This document shows positions 12,431 to 24,848 of a stretch of 64,000 nt of DNA, piece by piece. Every line of letters begins with the position of its first letter. The first letter of the stretch is position 1. The DNA is taken from assembly GCA_012295275.1 (NCBI GenBank), contig CM022672.1, positions 10,390,404 through 10,454,403 on the forward strand, written 5' to 3'. Below the pieces are notes generated by a model. The model saw nothing but the letters and a program-made list of their open reading frames with translations. It was not told the DNA's origin and ran no database searches. A program made the translations under genes and the position numbers. The DNA is from Chrysomallon squamiferum. Its lineage: Eukaryota; Mollusca; Gastropoda; Neomphalida; Peltospiridae.

Positions 12431-12811
12431 GCCTGTCCCAAAGACACAAAATTGTGCTTTCAGGACTGCAGTTAACCTAAGCCTATTATAATATTTTGAT
12501 TTGGCAGGCTTAGCCTTGTTATCTTGTGAGCCATTTACTAAAAATGGAAATGAAGCATCATGGCAAGTATTGCAGTTTTAAATACCCTTCAGTTCTGCAA
12601 TCAGTTCTCTGAGTTTCTTGTGCATATGCCAAAATCTGACCATTTCATGCTAATTATCAATGATTGTCACACGACATTAACAATCAATGTCATTCAGCAG
12701 AATTGTACCAAAACAAAAAAACAGTATTTAGTAAAATGAAGCACTTTTCTTCTTTCCCTGTGACCTATGTGTTTCTTTTTTCACAGAGTATACACAGTAT
12801 TTGTATTTGTA

Positions 12812-13075
12812 TATTTGTATGTTTATGTAACGACACCCCAGCTCATAAAATAAAATTGACTAAAGGTAAAAAATAAAATTATTTAACATAAGTCGGTCTA
12901 AATAGCTGACTTACAATGTATATGTAGCTATAAAACACATACTATATTGAAACATTTATACTGTCACAAATTTATTATAAAATACAGTGACTTTTAAAAA
13001 CTGTATAATAATCTATGGATGAAATCTAAACGACTGCATCATATTCTCATTAAAAAATACATTATCTTTAGTACT
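12812..13075 (+). repeat. Dispersed repeat, copy 1
   Basis: Shares an ordered series of blocks with 23830-24108: ACGACACCCCAGC / ATGACACTCTAGC, ATAAAATTG, AAAGGTAAA, ATAAGTC, AATAGCT, ACTTAC, AAATCTAAAC, GCATCAT / GTATCAT and CATTATCT. The block near TTTAACGACACC also resembles the first part of a widespread mollusc repeat known to me. It is non-coding and probably a non-autonomous element. Confidence 0.6.
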
Positions 13076-14462
13076 TCTACAGAGTCATTATAAAATCTTT
13101 GTGCAGTTATAATATTTCATGATTCCTAATTGTGATGAAAGCAATAAAGAAAGTTATCACTCAAATTTAATGAGGTTCAGCATGAACTAAGAATGATTAT
13201 AATCTCTGCATTAGAATACAGATGTGATTTAGGGCAAATCTGAAAACAAACTGCATAACATATTCGTATAACCTAGAATTGTATTTCATTTAAAAATTAA
13301 CAATCCCAGGAACAAATCTGGTTAAATTTTAATGGGCTATTCCACTTACTTTTTAAATAAATTGATATTATTTTGGATAGAATTGAAATTACAGAAAAAA
13401 TACACAGGTAATTTATAATGAGCTGGTGTATTCACTTTTGCAGTAACAATGATATCATTTGTATCATCCATCTATTCTTTCTTGCATTCATTCTCAGTCA
13501 TTCATTTGCTTTGACATGATAGTCTATACACTGTATTTAATGCAATGCAGTCAGTCACTTTTGTAGAATATCATATTGTCAGAAATGTTACTCAGTTTGG
13601 ATTCCACTGCTACAGGGGACATTTGGATTATATTTTTACAAAGGGCAGAGACTCAGTTTTGACACAAGCCACATTCATGCATTGACATGTGCAAAGTTTT
13701 AGCTAACAATAATTTTTTATATATAAATGACTGTTGAAGTTTTATTTATGGTTATACTTGAACAAGGAGAAAAACAGGAGTTTGAAATATTTTATAAACC
13801 ACAGTAAATGATATTCAGTATTGTATTGTCTTGAATTGTTTGAAACATTCAAATTATTTGTATGTTCACCTTCCAAAGCAATTAAAGGTTGAAGGATATT
13901 TTTATACTTAAGAATATTTTTCTAAAGATACATGTATTGAAACACAAAAATAAAATAAAGGACATTTTTTAAAAATTGAACAAGCATTAATAAACAACTT
14001 AAATTTGCCGTAGAAAGATAAATGATTCGAATCAGCATTAAATAAATTTTTAATTTATTGTTTATTACACTGATTTCAAGTCTTCATTTTTGAGAAAGAC
14101 ATTTTTAAAATAATATTTAGACTATTATCATTTACACCAATTCAAGTCTTAAATTACACACTGCAGATTAGAAAAAATAGCAAAGAAAAAATATTAATAT
14201 CTTCTTTAATGTAGTTGTTTTCATATTATTTTTCTAACTTTATTGTCAACAAGTTTTTCAAGACGAACATCACGAAATTAATATCATTCTTACACTAGGT
14301 AATAATTAATTTCATTGTCATTAAAACAAAGTAAGTTAAACATAACAAAGCATTTTAAATCATGACTTTTTTTCAACAGTGCCTTAGTAACAAGGTAGAT
14401 TTACAAGTTTGGAAAAAGATTTTTTCTTCATGCATAGTATGTAATTAGTAGATGTTTATGTG

Positions 14463-15060
14463 GTTACCAGACAACGTTTTGGACAAATACCCCCTATACA
14501 TCTACCCCATTAGGACATCTCCCCACTGGACAAGTACCCCCTTGAAAACATAGCTAGTGAAAAAGATAACATGTACTAAAAACATTGTTGGTTGTGTTTT
14601 TAGTACATTTATCTTTTTCACTAGCTATGTTGTTGTTTTGTTGGTTTTAGGGGTTTTTTTTTACTTTTTTTTTATCTGATATATTTTATTTTACATTTTA
14701 CAGAGTAACAATAAAAAGGAATTATATACAAAGCAGATGTTAATCATATAGGCTAGATCTGTATATTGTGTGCAAAACCTCGTAAAAAGGCCAAGATAGG
14801 ATGGTTGTCATTGTCAGCTGCTATAGTAGATAAGCACTCACTTATGGCCTCATATTTGCCAGGTTGTGATGGATCTACTTGTATCTGGGTCAAACAACTT
14901 CAGTGAAAGATTGCCAGATACTAGGCTCTTACATCATACTGTTTAAGATGATGCCAACCTTTTTTTTCAAAAGGCATGGGTGGGGGTGATCTAATGGATA
15001 GATTTCCTATGTGGTAGTTGTCCAGGGTGTATTTGCCCAGCGGTATTGTCCTGATAACAT
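14463..15060. mobile_element. Non-autonomous DNA element with GGACAA...CCCC inverted ends
   Basis: The left end (GTTACCAGACAACG, GGACAAATACCCCC) and the reverse complement of the right end (GTTATCAGGACAATACC, GGGCAAATACACCC) are similar, giving imperfect terminal inverted repeats about 600 bp apart. The subterminal DNA repeats GGACAA-CCCC modules. Comparable TTGTCC-GGGG modules flank the Mutator-like transposase remnant at 62.18-62.32 kb, which suggests a shared family. The interior carries a long perfect-type hairpin (14547-14631). Target duplication is not clear. Confidence 0.45.
14547..14631. repeat. Near-perfect 37-bp inverted repeat (hairpin)
   Basis: The arms 14547-14584 and 14595-14631 are complementary except for one extra base, with a 10-base loop (TTGTTGGTTG). 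Arm start: AACATAGCTAGTGAAAAAGA. Transcribed from either strand it would form a stable stem of miRNA-precursor length. It could equally be a small palindrome inside the surrounding transposon-like element. Confidence 0.85.
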
Positions 15061-15629
15061 ATTAGGTATATATACTCTGAAGCCTGAGTTTCAGTTTAAG
15101 AAAATAATTTTTTGTGTTAAAATAAGATTATTTAAATGATATATTGGACTTTGATTTTCCTATTTAACTCTTAGGAGTAAACTGTACTAAGATGTCTTGT
15201 GATTTTGTCAGTCAGTCTTCTTTCTGTTTGAGTGAATGAATTTTAAAATGTCGATCCTCGAAGAATATTGAAACTAATTAATTCTGTGCAGTTTTGTTTA
15301 CAAAATTAGCAAGTCTGGAATACAACAATGTTTCGACTCTATGATGTACTCTGCTGATAGGCATGGCAAGAATATGGAATAACATGAAACAACTGACCCA
15401 TTCAAGTAATATTCTGTAGGGCAATACTGGTAGGACATAATCATTTACAAATGTGGCTTTTAGGATAGGAAATTCTGTTCTTAAATGGAAGAATTCCATT
15501 GTTCCTAGAGACTGAGTTTGCTCTTTATTTTTATTTTAAACTCCTAACAGCTGCAAAATGTTCATTATCTGAAAAGAAATGGTCCTTCAAAATATCTTCT
15601 TTATGTAGAAAGAGAGAGTATCACAATTA

Positions 15630-16187
15630 CCGTATATACTTGTGTACAAGGAGACCTTACGTATAAGTCGATGTGTATTTTAAGACCAAAAATTGCGTCA
15701 TTTTAGGTATTACTTGTGTATAAGTTGACTGTAGATTCCAGGCACCGTCACTATTTTTAGACCAGTGTGACAGTGCCATGAAGGCCTACATTGTACGCCT
15801 ACTGTAACATAACTTGCACGAGCTGTAACTTGCACGTGCAATTCAAAGTAAGATAATTTCGGAACCTCAGCAATATTTTTTTCTATCGAAACTCTGCTAC
15901 AAGACACGCCCCCGATCCTATTCCTAGCGTGCTAATTGGCCGAGGCTTCGCGCATTTGGCAACCGACTAGAATAACAAATATGGCGAGAAGTTGAACTGA
16001 TTATTGTTGCAGAACGTTTATAGAAATTTAGTTTGTTTTCGATTTGTCGGTAGTGAATATTAATGACGATTGCAATATTATTTCACCAAATTCTTTACAA
16101 TTACACAAGTGAGTTTTGTTTATGACCCCCAAAATATTACCTTAATATAGTCTCCCAAAAATTCGACTTATACACAAGTATATACGA
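15630..16187. mobile_element. MITE-like element with TA target duplication
   Basis: The left terminus CGTATATACTTGTGTA (15631-15646) is repeated in inverted orientation at the right terminus (TACACAAGTATATACG, ending 16186), with TA directly flanking both ends (15628-15629, 16188-16189). TATAAGTCGA subterminal motifs recur inside. Length is 558 bp with no transposase frame. The interior holds a CpG-bearing patch at 15900-15990 that stands out in composition. A TA duplication and these ends fit a Tc1/mariner/pogo superfamily non-autonomous element. Confidence 0.75.
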
Positions 16188-16189
16188 TA

Positions 16190-17490
16190 CTTATCAGAGG
16201 CACAGAGAAACCAACACTTTCTGGATTTTACCCATCCACCAACCCCCAACACCAGCCACTGTTTTATCCACATGTGTTCCAAAGATTCTCAATGAAATAC
16301 AATTTACCTATAATTTAATTTTATAAAATTCTTCATGTGTTATCAGCAGTTATTTTCTTTTTATCATAAACCCTCATGATCTTTCCTACCACCTGGATAT
16401 AAAACCTTTGGTCAGAGAACATTAATTCTCAGGCCATTATCTCCATTAGTATTTTTCATCTTATGACACTTGACGATGCACTGCCAAAACACGTACACAA
16501 ACAGGATCTGTCTTGTCTGGTTCAATATGGAAAGGATCTATTTCATTTTATATTTATATTTATTTTCCTTCACCCTCAGTAATCAAGTATCAACTGTAAT
16601 GGAAGTTAGTGCAGTTCCAAAAATATTGCGATCCTGATACTAAAATATAGCATTTAAAAAGCAGAAACATTTTTATACGAGTCCAGCAAAGAAGAAAGGT
16701 CAGAAGAGTTTAGGAATAAATGAAAGAAAATAGACATTAGTAAATCATTGCTCAAAACTGAAAAAGCCAGAAAAACATCTGAAAGCTTTACCCATTTACA
16801 GCTGTGACTCCATCACATACACAGTAGTATATAGGGCTGATTTTGTTTTTCCCTGAATGTAAAAATGTCATCACTACAGAAAAATGGCAGTACCCAGTTA
16901 TTTGAAAACTGTACTCTTATATTACATATACGTTGGTAATAGTTGAAATCATATAATAGAAAACAAATAAAAATAATTTTGAAGTATGCATGTAGAAGAC
17001 TATTTCTGTATGTCACCAAAGTTATACTTTAACTTTTAATAAGGTATCAAACATTAAAATATTTAAGACTAATCCACTAATAGTGCAGCATGATCAGTAG
17101 ACAATACAAATCTGTCCATGGTATATAATACATTTGGTCTTTTCTGTATTGGAGAACAAGACCTGCAAAATAATTTTTTTGTGACAGAATAAAAAATATA
17201 TATAAAAAATAAATATAAAAAAAATATATAAATAAATAAATGAAAAATCAAATATGATGGATAAAATATAGACTTTCAGCTTGGAAGTGTCTTCATCTTT
17301 TTAGAACAGTTGTGTTTTTACTGGATTGCATTTTGTCCCAGGCATAACAGAAATTTACCTTTAATGTAATTTTTGTCTTTGTTAATATAAAATTACTTTT
17401 ATTTTGTGACTCCTTTAAGTTTATGTAGTATAAATGCATAATCCAGAAAGCAGTATATATTCAGAACTGATGGGCATATTTTTAGAATAT

Positions 17491-17526
<36 letters not shown>

Positions 17527-18700
17527 TCTAATTGGTGATTAATGTTAAAAGAAAATGAATGTTTTTCATTTAAAAAAAAAAAAGAGTCAAGAAACAGAAT
17601 TTACTTGTTAGTGAATTAATGGATCAATTTTTATTTTAACAAAGTTTATTAGATTTAACAAAAACAATTTAAAAATAGAGTACATGACATTAGCTTTTCA
17701 ATTACGTATTGTGAATTTATTTATCTAGTTTTGTAAATAAATTCTTTCATTTTATTTTGATATTAAACATGTATAATTGGAATAATAAATAGATGTTTTA
17801 ATGGAGTCGTTCTTATTTTATCCCAAAACCAAATATTTATATCTTAATGATGGGATGCCATCCCAAAACCATTTATTTAGTGTTGACTTTGTCTCAGACT
17901 CAAATAAATGGAGGCATAAACACCCCACAACAGTGTCCTCCTAACAAGTCTCTTCCTATGAGCTACTGTTACTAACATGTAAAAAGAGATCTTTTATATC
18001 TGTGACTGAGTGTGCAAGAAATCATTTGAATAATGCACAAACTTTGGATATCATGTTTACCTATTCTAAAACACAAGTACTCACTCTACCATTAGGCCTC
18101 AGACCTGACAACCAGTTGTTGTTTTTCAAAACACGCCTGATGGGCTGAGTTTTCAGTAACAGGTTAAATGGAGAGTAATTTGTCTGTGTTGATATTTACA
18201 TAACAATTTATAACAGTTTGGGTTTGATGAAGTGTAGTAAAATTTAAATAAAAAAACATTTTTTCATGTGAATTTCAACCATTTTCTCCTCAATTTTGAA
18301 TCATGTATGTGAATGTGTATGTGTATATTATCATCATATGTATCTGAATGTATATATGGCTACATAAAAATTGGCATGAAAAGACATTTTTAACTGTTAC
18401 TGAAATATACAGATACACTTATCCGAGAAGATAATGATTTGATGAATGGAATTATCAGATACATTTCAGTACATACATACAGTCGGTTTGTCTTATCTGC
18501 AGATATTGGATCCCCAGCAGATGAAATTTGAAATATCTAAACAAATTACTATTTCAAAAAAATAAGGAAAAAACCGTCCTTGACATGTACTGCCATCTAA
18601 GAATTTACCATCTGTTATAACACACATTTTAATTCTTTGGTTATGTTGGTATTATTATTAGTAGTAGTTTTGAAAAGGCATGTCCATTCATAAAATATTT
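16190..18700. other. Gene-free AT-rich intron stretch
   Basis: I see no exon, RNA gene or intact mobile element. It holds a 32-base poly-T run at 17492-17523. A weak AAAGAGATCTTTTATATC near 17983 might be another worn copy of the mollusc-type repeat. Confidence 0.7.
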
Positions 18701-18707
18701 ATATGAT

Positions 18708-18754
18708 AACTAATATTTAAAAACACCTTTTTTCTTTTTCTGTTGCAGGTAAGT
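18708..18754 (+). promoter_or_regulatory. Candidate recursive-splicing (ratchet) point 1
   Basis: A branch-point-like AACTAAT (18708-18714) is followed by a pyrimidine tract (CCTTTTTTTCTTTTTCTG), then GCAG (AG at 18747-18748), and immediately GTAAGT (18749-18754). A strong 3' splice site fused to a consensus 5' splice site with no exon between is the defining form of ratchet points in long introns (known from Drosophila and vertebrates). It lies 15.3 kb from exon 1 on the same strand. Included as an exon, the downstream sequence meets an in-frame TGA within about 45 nt. Use is inferred from sequence only. Confidence 0.65.
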
Positions 18755-18782
18755 TTCATGCTGGTCATTCTACAGCAGTCTT

Positions 18783-20098
18783 GTGTGTGTGAACCTACAG
18801 GTAAAGTAATTGTCACAGATAACTCAGGTTTGTGTGAACCTACAGGTAAAGTGATTGTCACAGAGATAACTCAGGTTTGTGTGTGAACCTACAGGTAAAG
18901 TAATTGTCACAGATAATTCAGGTTTGTGTGTGAACCTACAGGTAAAATGATTGTCATAGAGATAACTCAGGTTTGTGTGTGAACCTACAGGTAAAATGAT
19001 TGTTACAGAGATAACTCAGGTTTGTGTGAATCTACAGGTAAAATGATTGTCACAGAGATAACTCAGGTTTGTGTGTGAACCTACAGGTAAAATGATTGTC
19101 ACAGATAACTCAGGTTTGTGTGTGAACCTACAGGTAAAATGATTGTCATAGAGATAACTCAGGTTTGTGTGTGAACCTACAGGTAAAATGATTGTTACAG
19201 AGATAACTCAGGTTTGTGGGAATCTACAGGTAAAATGATTGTCACAGATAACTCAGGTTTGTGTGTGAATCTACAGGTAAAGTGATTGTCACAGAGATAA
19301 CTCAGGTTGGTGTGAATGTACAGGTAAAATGATTGTTACAGAGATAACTCAGGTTTGCGAATCTACAGGTAAAGGGAATGTCATAGAGATAATTAATTTT
19401 TATGTGTGAATCTACAGGTAAAATGATTGTCATAGAGATAACTCAGGTTTGTGTGTGAATCTACAGGTAAAGTAATTGTCACAGATAACTCAGGTTTGTG
19501 TGAACCTACAGGTAAAGTGATTGTCACAGAGATAACTCAGGTTTGTGTGTGAACCTACAGGTAAAGTAATTGTCACAGATAACTCAGGTTTGTGTGTGAA
19601 CCTACAGGTAAAATGATTGTCATAGAGATAACTCAGGTTTATGTGTGAACCTACAGGTAAAATGATTGTTACAGAGATAACTCAGGTTTGTGTGAATCTA
19701 CAGGTAAAATGATTGTCACAGAGATAACTCGGGTTTGTGTGTGAACCTACAGGTAAAATGATTGTCACAGATAACTCAGGTTTGTGTGTGAACCTACAGG
19801 TAAAATGATTGTCATAGAGATAACTCAGGTTTGTGTGTGAACCTACAGGTAAAATGATTGTCATAGAGATAACTCAGGTTTGTGTGTGAACCTACAGGTA
19901 AAGTGATTGTCACAGATAACTCAGGTTTGTGTGTGAATCTACAGGTAAAGTGATTGTCACAGATAATTAAGGTTTGTGTGTGAATCTACAGGTAAAGTGA
20001 TTGTCACAGATAACTTAGGTTTGTGTGTGAACCTACAGGTAAAGTGATTGTCACAGATAACTCAGGTTTGTGTGTGAATCTACAGGTAAAATGACTGT
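18783..20098 (+). repeat. 45-49-bp minisatellite with a CAG|GTAAA motif in every unit
   Basis: About 28 units (my count of CTACAGGTAAA or close variants). The unit begins GTGTGTGAACCTACAG, continues GTAAAATGATTGTCA, then ATAGAGATAACTCAGGTTT. Two length classes differ by the presence of GA in the CAGAGATAAC part. The order of variants at 18785-19300 recurs at 19457-19900, so there is a higher-order duplication of roughly 670 bp. Each unit contains a zero-length-exon-like CAG|GTAAAG or GTAAAATG junction. The array starts about 35 bp after ratchet point 1. Minus-strand frames in the array are repeat translations. Confidence 0.95.
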
Positions 20099-20099
20099 C

Positions 20100-21590
20100 A
20101 TAAAGAGAACTGGAGGTATCCATAATGGGAGCTTTTCCCATATGTTGCCAACTTTGATTTTGTTTCATTTTAAACATATACTGATAATACTGTTTGAATA
20201 CTGTTTGGAAATGTCATCACACAGTCATATAGACTTTTTAAAATGTATATTACTTAAGAATAAGCAGTTTTTGTTTGTAAGAACTTTCTGTTCATTGTTT
20301 AATGCAATATAAATAGGTAATTACGTTACGGTGTTGTTGGATATATAGTGTGACGTGGTATAAATAATTCTTCCAAAAATTAGAAATGTTGTTACTCTGG
20401 TGTTGTCTGGTGCCTTGATACACCAAACATTACTGTTCCTGTTTTCAAATTATTTAAATATTTGTGGAAAAGCTTTCATATCAAGAATGAAACATTTTTA
20501 AACATCTGATGGTAAATTTTAATAATGTAAGGAAATGTGTGTATGCATTTTTGTGCAGTTCACATGCCCCAAACAATCTGCAAGAATCTCTTAGGTGATG
20601 AATATAAAAGAGACACATATTAAGATACGCAATGTAGATTATATTAATTATGAAAATTACAAACATCCTTCTCCGTGACATGATGTCAGCATGTTTTTTC
20701 TTTAACTAATACTGTTAGGCTGTCTGTGACAGTCTTTATTTGTAACAAAATCTGTAGGAATGTGTACTGAAGATGGATCTGCAGTAAACTCTTGATGTGA
20801 TGTATTTAGAGGACACAAATGTTGGAGATTAGGGACACCCATATGAGTGGTGACACCCTTGCAAGATGCCAGTTTATTCTTGGCCATATCCTTGGTTCAC
20901 AGCAAAGGTCTGATGAACTAAAAAAACATTTTATTCACTATTTCAGTATTGAAATTATATTTTTAAGATACAGATATGATTTCTCCAGCAAGTTTGGGTC
21001 CAGATTTCTAGTTCTTGGAATCTAGTATACATCAGGTAATTCAGTTATAATAAAAAACAATGAAACGTTACAACATGCTGGTACCTGTAGTCTGTTAAAC
21101 TGAGGGTCTAGTGTAGTGAACTGTAATGTGGACTAGTACTTACTAAACACTAATACACTGTTACTCAAGTCTGATGTTTCCAACCAGCTGGTTCTTTTAA
21201 ATATCAAACTGATTCATTACAGGATGCAGAAGATATCAATAATGGACTAAACAAATTTAACTGCTCTAAATAGAGACAAATAATTCAAAAAGAAATTATG
21301 TGTGGCATTGTGTAACGTTACTCATATTTTATTTATTTATATTTTATTTTTTTATTTCTTCTCATTTTGTTATTTGTTATCATTTGTATTTTATTTAAAA
21401 CATCAGTTTGTTGTGGGGAGAAGTTTCTTATATTATTTATTATTGTTTCTTTGGGGTTTTTTATACATCATTTCACCATATAAATCTATTTCAAGTGCTA
21501 AGTCTATATACGAAGATAAACTATCAGTAATTCTATAACACAAAATATCACTTTGTACTGATAGTAAAGCTCTTAACTTCAAAATCATGT
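20100..21590. other. Gene-free intron stretch
   Basis: Unique-looking AT-rich DNA with short chance frames only. I see no splice-flanked coding segment, RNA gene or mobile element. Confidence 0.7.
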
Positions 21591-21619
21591 CAACTTGACA
21601 TGGATTGTTTACAAACTTT

Positions 21620-21890
21620 TTTTATAGTTATGCACTTCTATGTGTATATGTATGTGTATGTGTATCTGTGTATATGTATATGTGTGTATGTGTATCTGTA
21701 TATGTATGTTAGTATGGATGTATGTATGTATGTATGTGTGTATGTATGTATTTTAGGATTTGAATATTCTCTGTCTTACGACCGTTTGATTTGACTCTGT
21801 GCACAGAATGAAGAATGTATGACAGTTTGTGTGTGGGTGTCTATATGTATGTGTGTTTGTATGTGTGTATATATGTATGTATGTATGTAG
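21620..21890. repeat. GTAT/GT microsatellites with a duplicated SINE tail
   Basis: GTAT-rich runs at 21640-21750 and 21825-21890 flank a block (about 21753-21812: TTAGGATTTGAATATTCTCT ... TTGATTTGACTCTG). That block is repeated at about 21892-21945, where it forms the 3' part of the minus-strand SINE-like element. Confidence 0.7.
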
Positions 21891-22099
21891 TTTAGGATTT
21901 TTAATATTCTCTGTCTTATGTACGTTTGATTAGACTCTGCACATAGACAACATTTGAGAATGCACTGGCACAGGAGGACAAAGTCCAATCACGACTCACA
22001 AAGCCTGTCAGATCTGCTGATGAAGACTTGAACATATGGCACCCATTCACCTGCACTCCAAAGGCAGATGATGTTACTGTTCAGCCATCAAGACAACCT
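21890..22099 (-). mobile_element. tRNA-derived SINE-like element (minus copy)
   Basis: On the minus strand it starts AAGGTTGTCTTGATGGCTGA, then GTGCAGGTGAATGGGTGCC and ATATGTTCAAGTCTT, and later GTGATTGGACTTTGTCC. The same series occurs on the plus strand at 24711-24850. TGATGGCYNAGCAG-like and GTTCAAGTC blocks correspond to Pol III A- and B-boxes at a typical tRNA spacing. The 3' part ends in a TTTGATTAGACTCTG-type module next to GTAT repeats. No coding capacity. Confidence 0.65.
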
Positions 22100-22892
22100 T
22101 AACTTTAAAAACCACACACAAACAGAAAAACTTAAATTTTGTTTTAAATTTAAAATCATCACAGTTATTTCATGAGTGTCACTATGTATGGAATTTAATT
22201 TTTTGAGCACGTACTTTCCCACCAGTTGCGTTCTTTTCATATTCAGAATAACATTCATTTTTTTTTTTTAAAATATCAGATACTGTCAAAATGTCGATTC
22301 CAAATTTCTCAGCTGACTTTTTTTCGGTGTAATTTGGGCACAGATTTGGAATCCTGTAGTAAATTAATTTTAGGTTCTAACAAAAGTTCAATTCACCAAC
22401 ATTTTGCATGCAGGTGACTGTACATTTTACAGAGATATATATTTGTTTCTGTGTCTGAACTTGTTTATGGGTATCTGTGAAATAAATGATAAAATATGTG
22501 AATTGTAGATGTTTACATTTGATTTGTAAATTGTGAATAAAATGTGACAGTGAGTAGGGGGCTGTGTTAGTTTTAATTTGTCTGTTATCACATCCATAAA
22601 TCCATGAGATGATTAACAAACTTAGTCGTAACTTCACAGCGAGCATCTAAAATGTGATTACAGGTGTAAGGTGCTAAGATACCAACTGATGACTAATTAT
22701 CAGATAGGCAAAATATCTAATGGGAGATATCTAAAGTTTACCTGGCTTACTTTTTGCCGAGGGTAATTAACCAGCAACTTAAGCATTTGGGAATATACAG
22801 GATTCGGTTCATTAATGGTTCATGTAAATTCATGACCAGTGTAGATGGTAATCTGGGATAACCAGGGACTGGTTTTGCTAGTTTACATTCTA

Positions 22893-22912
22893 TATATATA
22901 TATAGATGTATG

Positions 22913-22960
<48 letters not shown>

Positions 22961-23114
22961 TACATGTATATATATATATTTATATATGTATATATGTGTG
23001 TGTATATGTGTATATACATGTGTGTATATATGTATATATATATATATGTGTGTGTGTCTGTATATGTATAAATGTGTGTGTATGTATGTGTGTGTATACA
23101 TATATATATATATA

Positions 23115-23158
<44 letters not shown>

Positions 23159-23395
23159 ATATATATATATGTGTGTATTTATATATGTATATATGTGTGT
23201 ATATATATGTGTGTATATAAGTATATGTGTGTATATATGTATATGTGTGTGTGTGTATATATATATAATATGTGTGTGTGTCTGTGTATATGTATGTGTA
23301 TAAATGTGTGTGTATGTATAATGGGTGTGTGTGTGCATATATATGTATGTATGTATGTATAGTATGTATAGTATGTATGTATTTATATATATGAG
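22893..23395. repeat. 500-bp compound GT/TA/GTAT microsatellite
   Basis: A continuous run of GT, TA and GTAT blocks. It accounts for several long Cys/Val/Tyr/Ile and Thr/His frames on both strands, none of which I regard as genes. Confidence 0.97.
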
Positions 23396-23829
23396 GTGTA
23401 TTACAGACAAACGAATATATGCATTTTATATTCCTAGGTAGTACTCAGTCAAGTAGTAATGAAAGCATCGTGTAATGTGATCTGTATGTGTACTTCTATA
23501 TTCCTGTATTCAGTATTTTTGTTTTTTCAATGTAAGAAAGAGAGAGAGAGAGGAACATTACTTACTACCTTCCGTTCTTTTTATGCTTGGTGATTAACAG
23601 TCAGGTGTAATTTAATTTTCATCTGCTGTTTTGATTTCAAAAGCTGTCCTTAATATTCCTTGCCTATATAAATACAGAGATACGTACTTTTACATACATG
23701 CACACACATGCATACATGCGTACATACATGACATACATGTAACTTATAATAACAAATCCACAATTAAATAATCAAATATTTGTTTTCCAAGTTACACACA
23801 CACCCATGTACACACCCATGTAACATCTG

Positions 23830-24108
23830 TTGTATTTATTTGTTTAATGACACTCTAGCACAAAAATAAAATTGTATATTGCATGTTATTCAAAGGTAAA
23901 TAAAATATAATTATTTTAAAATAAGTCATTGTAAATAGCTAACTTACTTCAGACACACACACGAACACACACACACGTTAAAAAATATAGTTACCACAGA
24001 AACCTTTTTAAATTTCTTACAAAATGTAGCAGCCTTTACAATTTTTTGAAATAAAATCTAAACAGCAGTATCATCACTTCATTACAAATTGCATTATCTC
24101 TAACTAGA
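23830..24108 (+). repeat. Dispersed repeat, copy 2
   Basis: Second copy of the family at 12812-13075 (shared blocks listed there), interrupted by a CA-rich insertion at about 23953-23978. A pure CA run follows at 24132-24176. Confidence 0.6.
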
Positions 24109-24130
24109 ACACAGATGCCTACACATGTGT

Positions 24131-24171
<41 letters not shown>

Positions 24172-24710
24172 CACACAAAACAGTTCATGTCAATCCTTTA
24201 TCTACAGGTATGTATTTGTGGAAAATGTTTGCTGATAAATGAAGAACACATTATAAATGTTTGCATACTCACACGAACATGTACATTACAGCTGCCTGTG
24301 CTTTGATAACATCAGTTGTCTAAACACGCTGTTTCTTTTCACTTGCACACAGAGAAAACACCATACAGCAATATATTTTCTTGAAATGATTATCTCTTTA
24401 TATTACACAGTACATGTGAAACATCACATTAATTCTATTAATGATTGTTAAATTGTGCTGGTTAATCATGTATGTGTCTATTTATAAACATACAGACATC
24501 CATGGATGCATTTATTTAATACATGCATATATACACACATGCACACATGCATGTAAACTCTCACACATGCATGCATACACGCACAGACAGTAAATATTCA
24601 TTCTTAAAATTCATACTTAACAGTGCCAGATTTCCAACAAAAGTAAGTGCAAAACACAAAATGAAAAAAGACAAAGTATGGCATGCTTTGATTATTTCAG
24701 CAACTTTTTT

Positions 24711-24848
24711 AAAGGTTGTCTTGATGGCCTAGCAGTATCACTGTCCACCTACAGAGTGTGGGTGAATGGATGCCATATGTTCAAGTCTTGTCATTGGCAT
24801 CTGTCATTTGTGAGGTTGTAATTGGACTTTGTCCAGCATTCATTTATA

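Noticed and set aside
18780-20100. CRISPR array
   Set aside because: The regular repeats have no unique spacers and the DNA is eukaryotic; it is a minisatellite.
22747-23410. Frames up to 175 aa on both strands
   Set aside because: They lie across the 500-bp GT/TA/GTAT repeat; the amino-acid content is dictated by the dinucleotides.
24177-24215. TTTATCTACAG|GTATGT as a fourth ratchet point
   Set aside because: The pyrimidine tract is short and broken and the donor is GTATGT, clearly weaker than the three GTAAGT sites.
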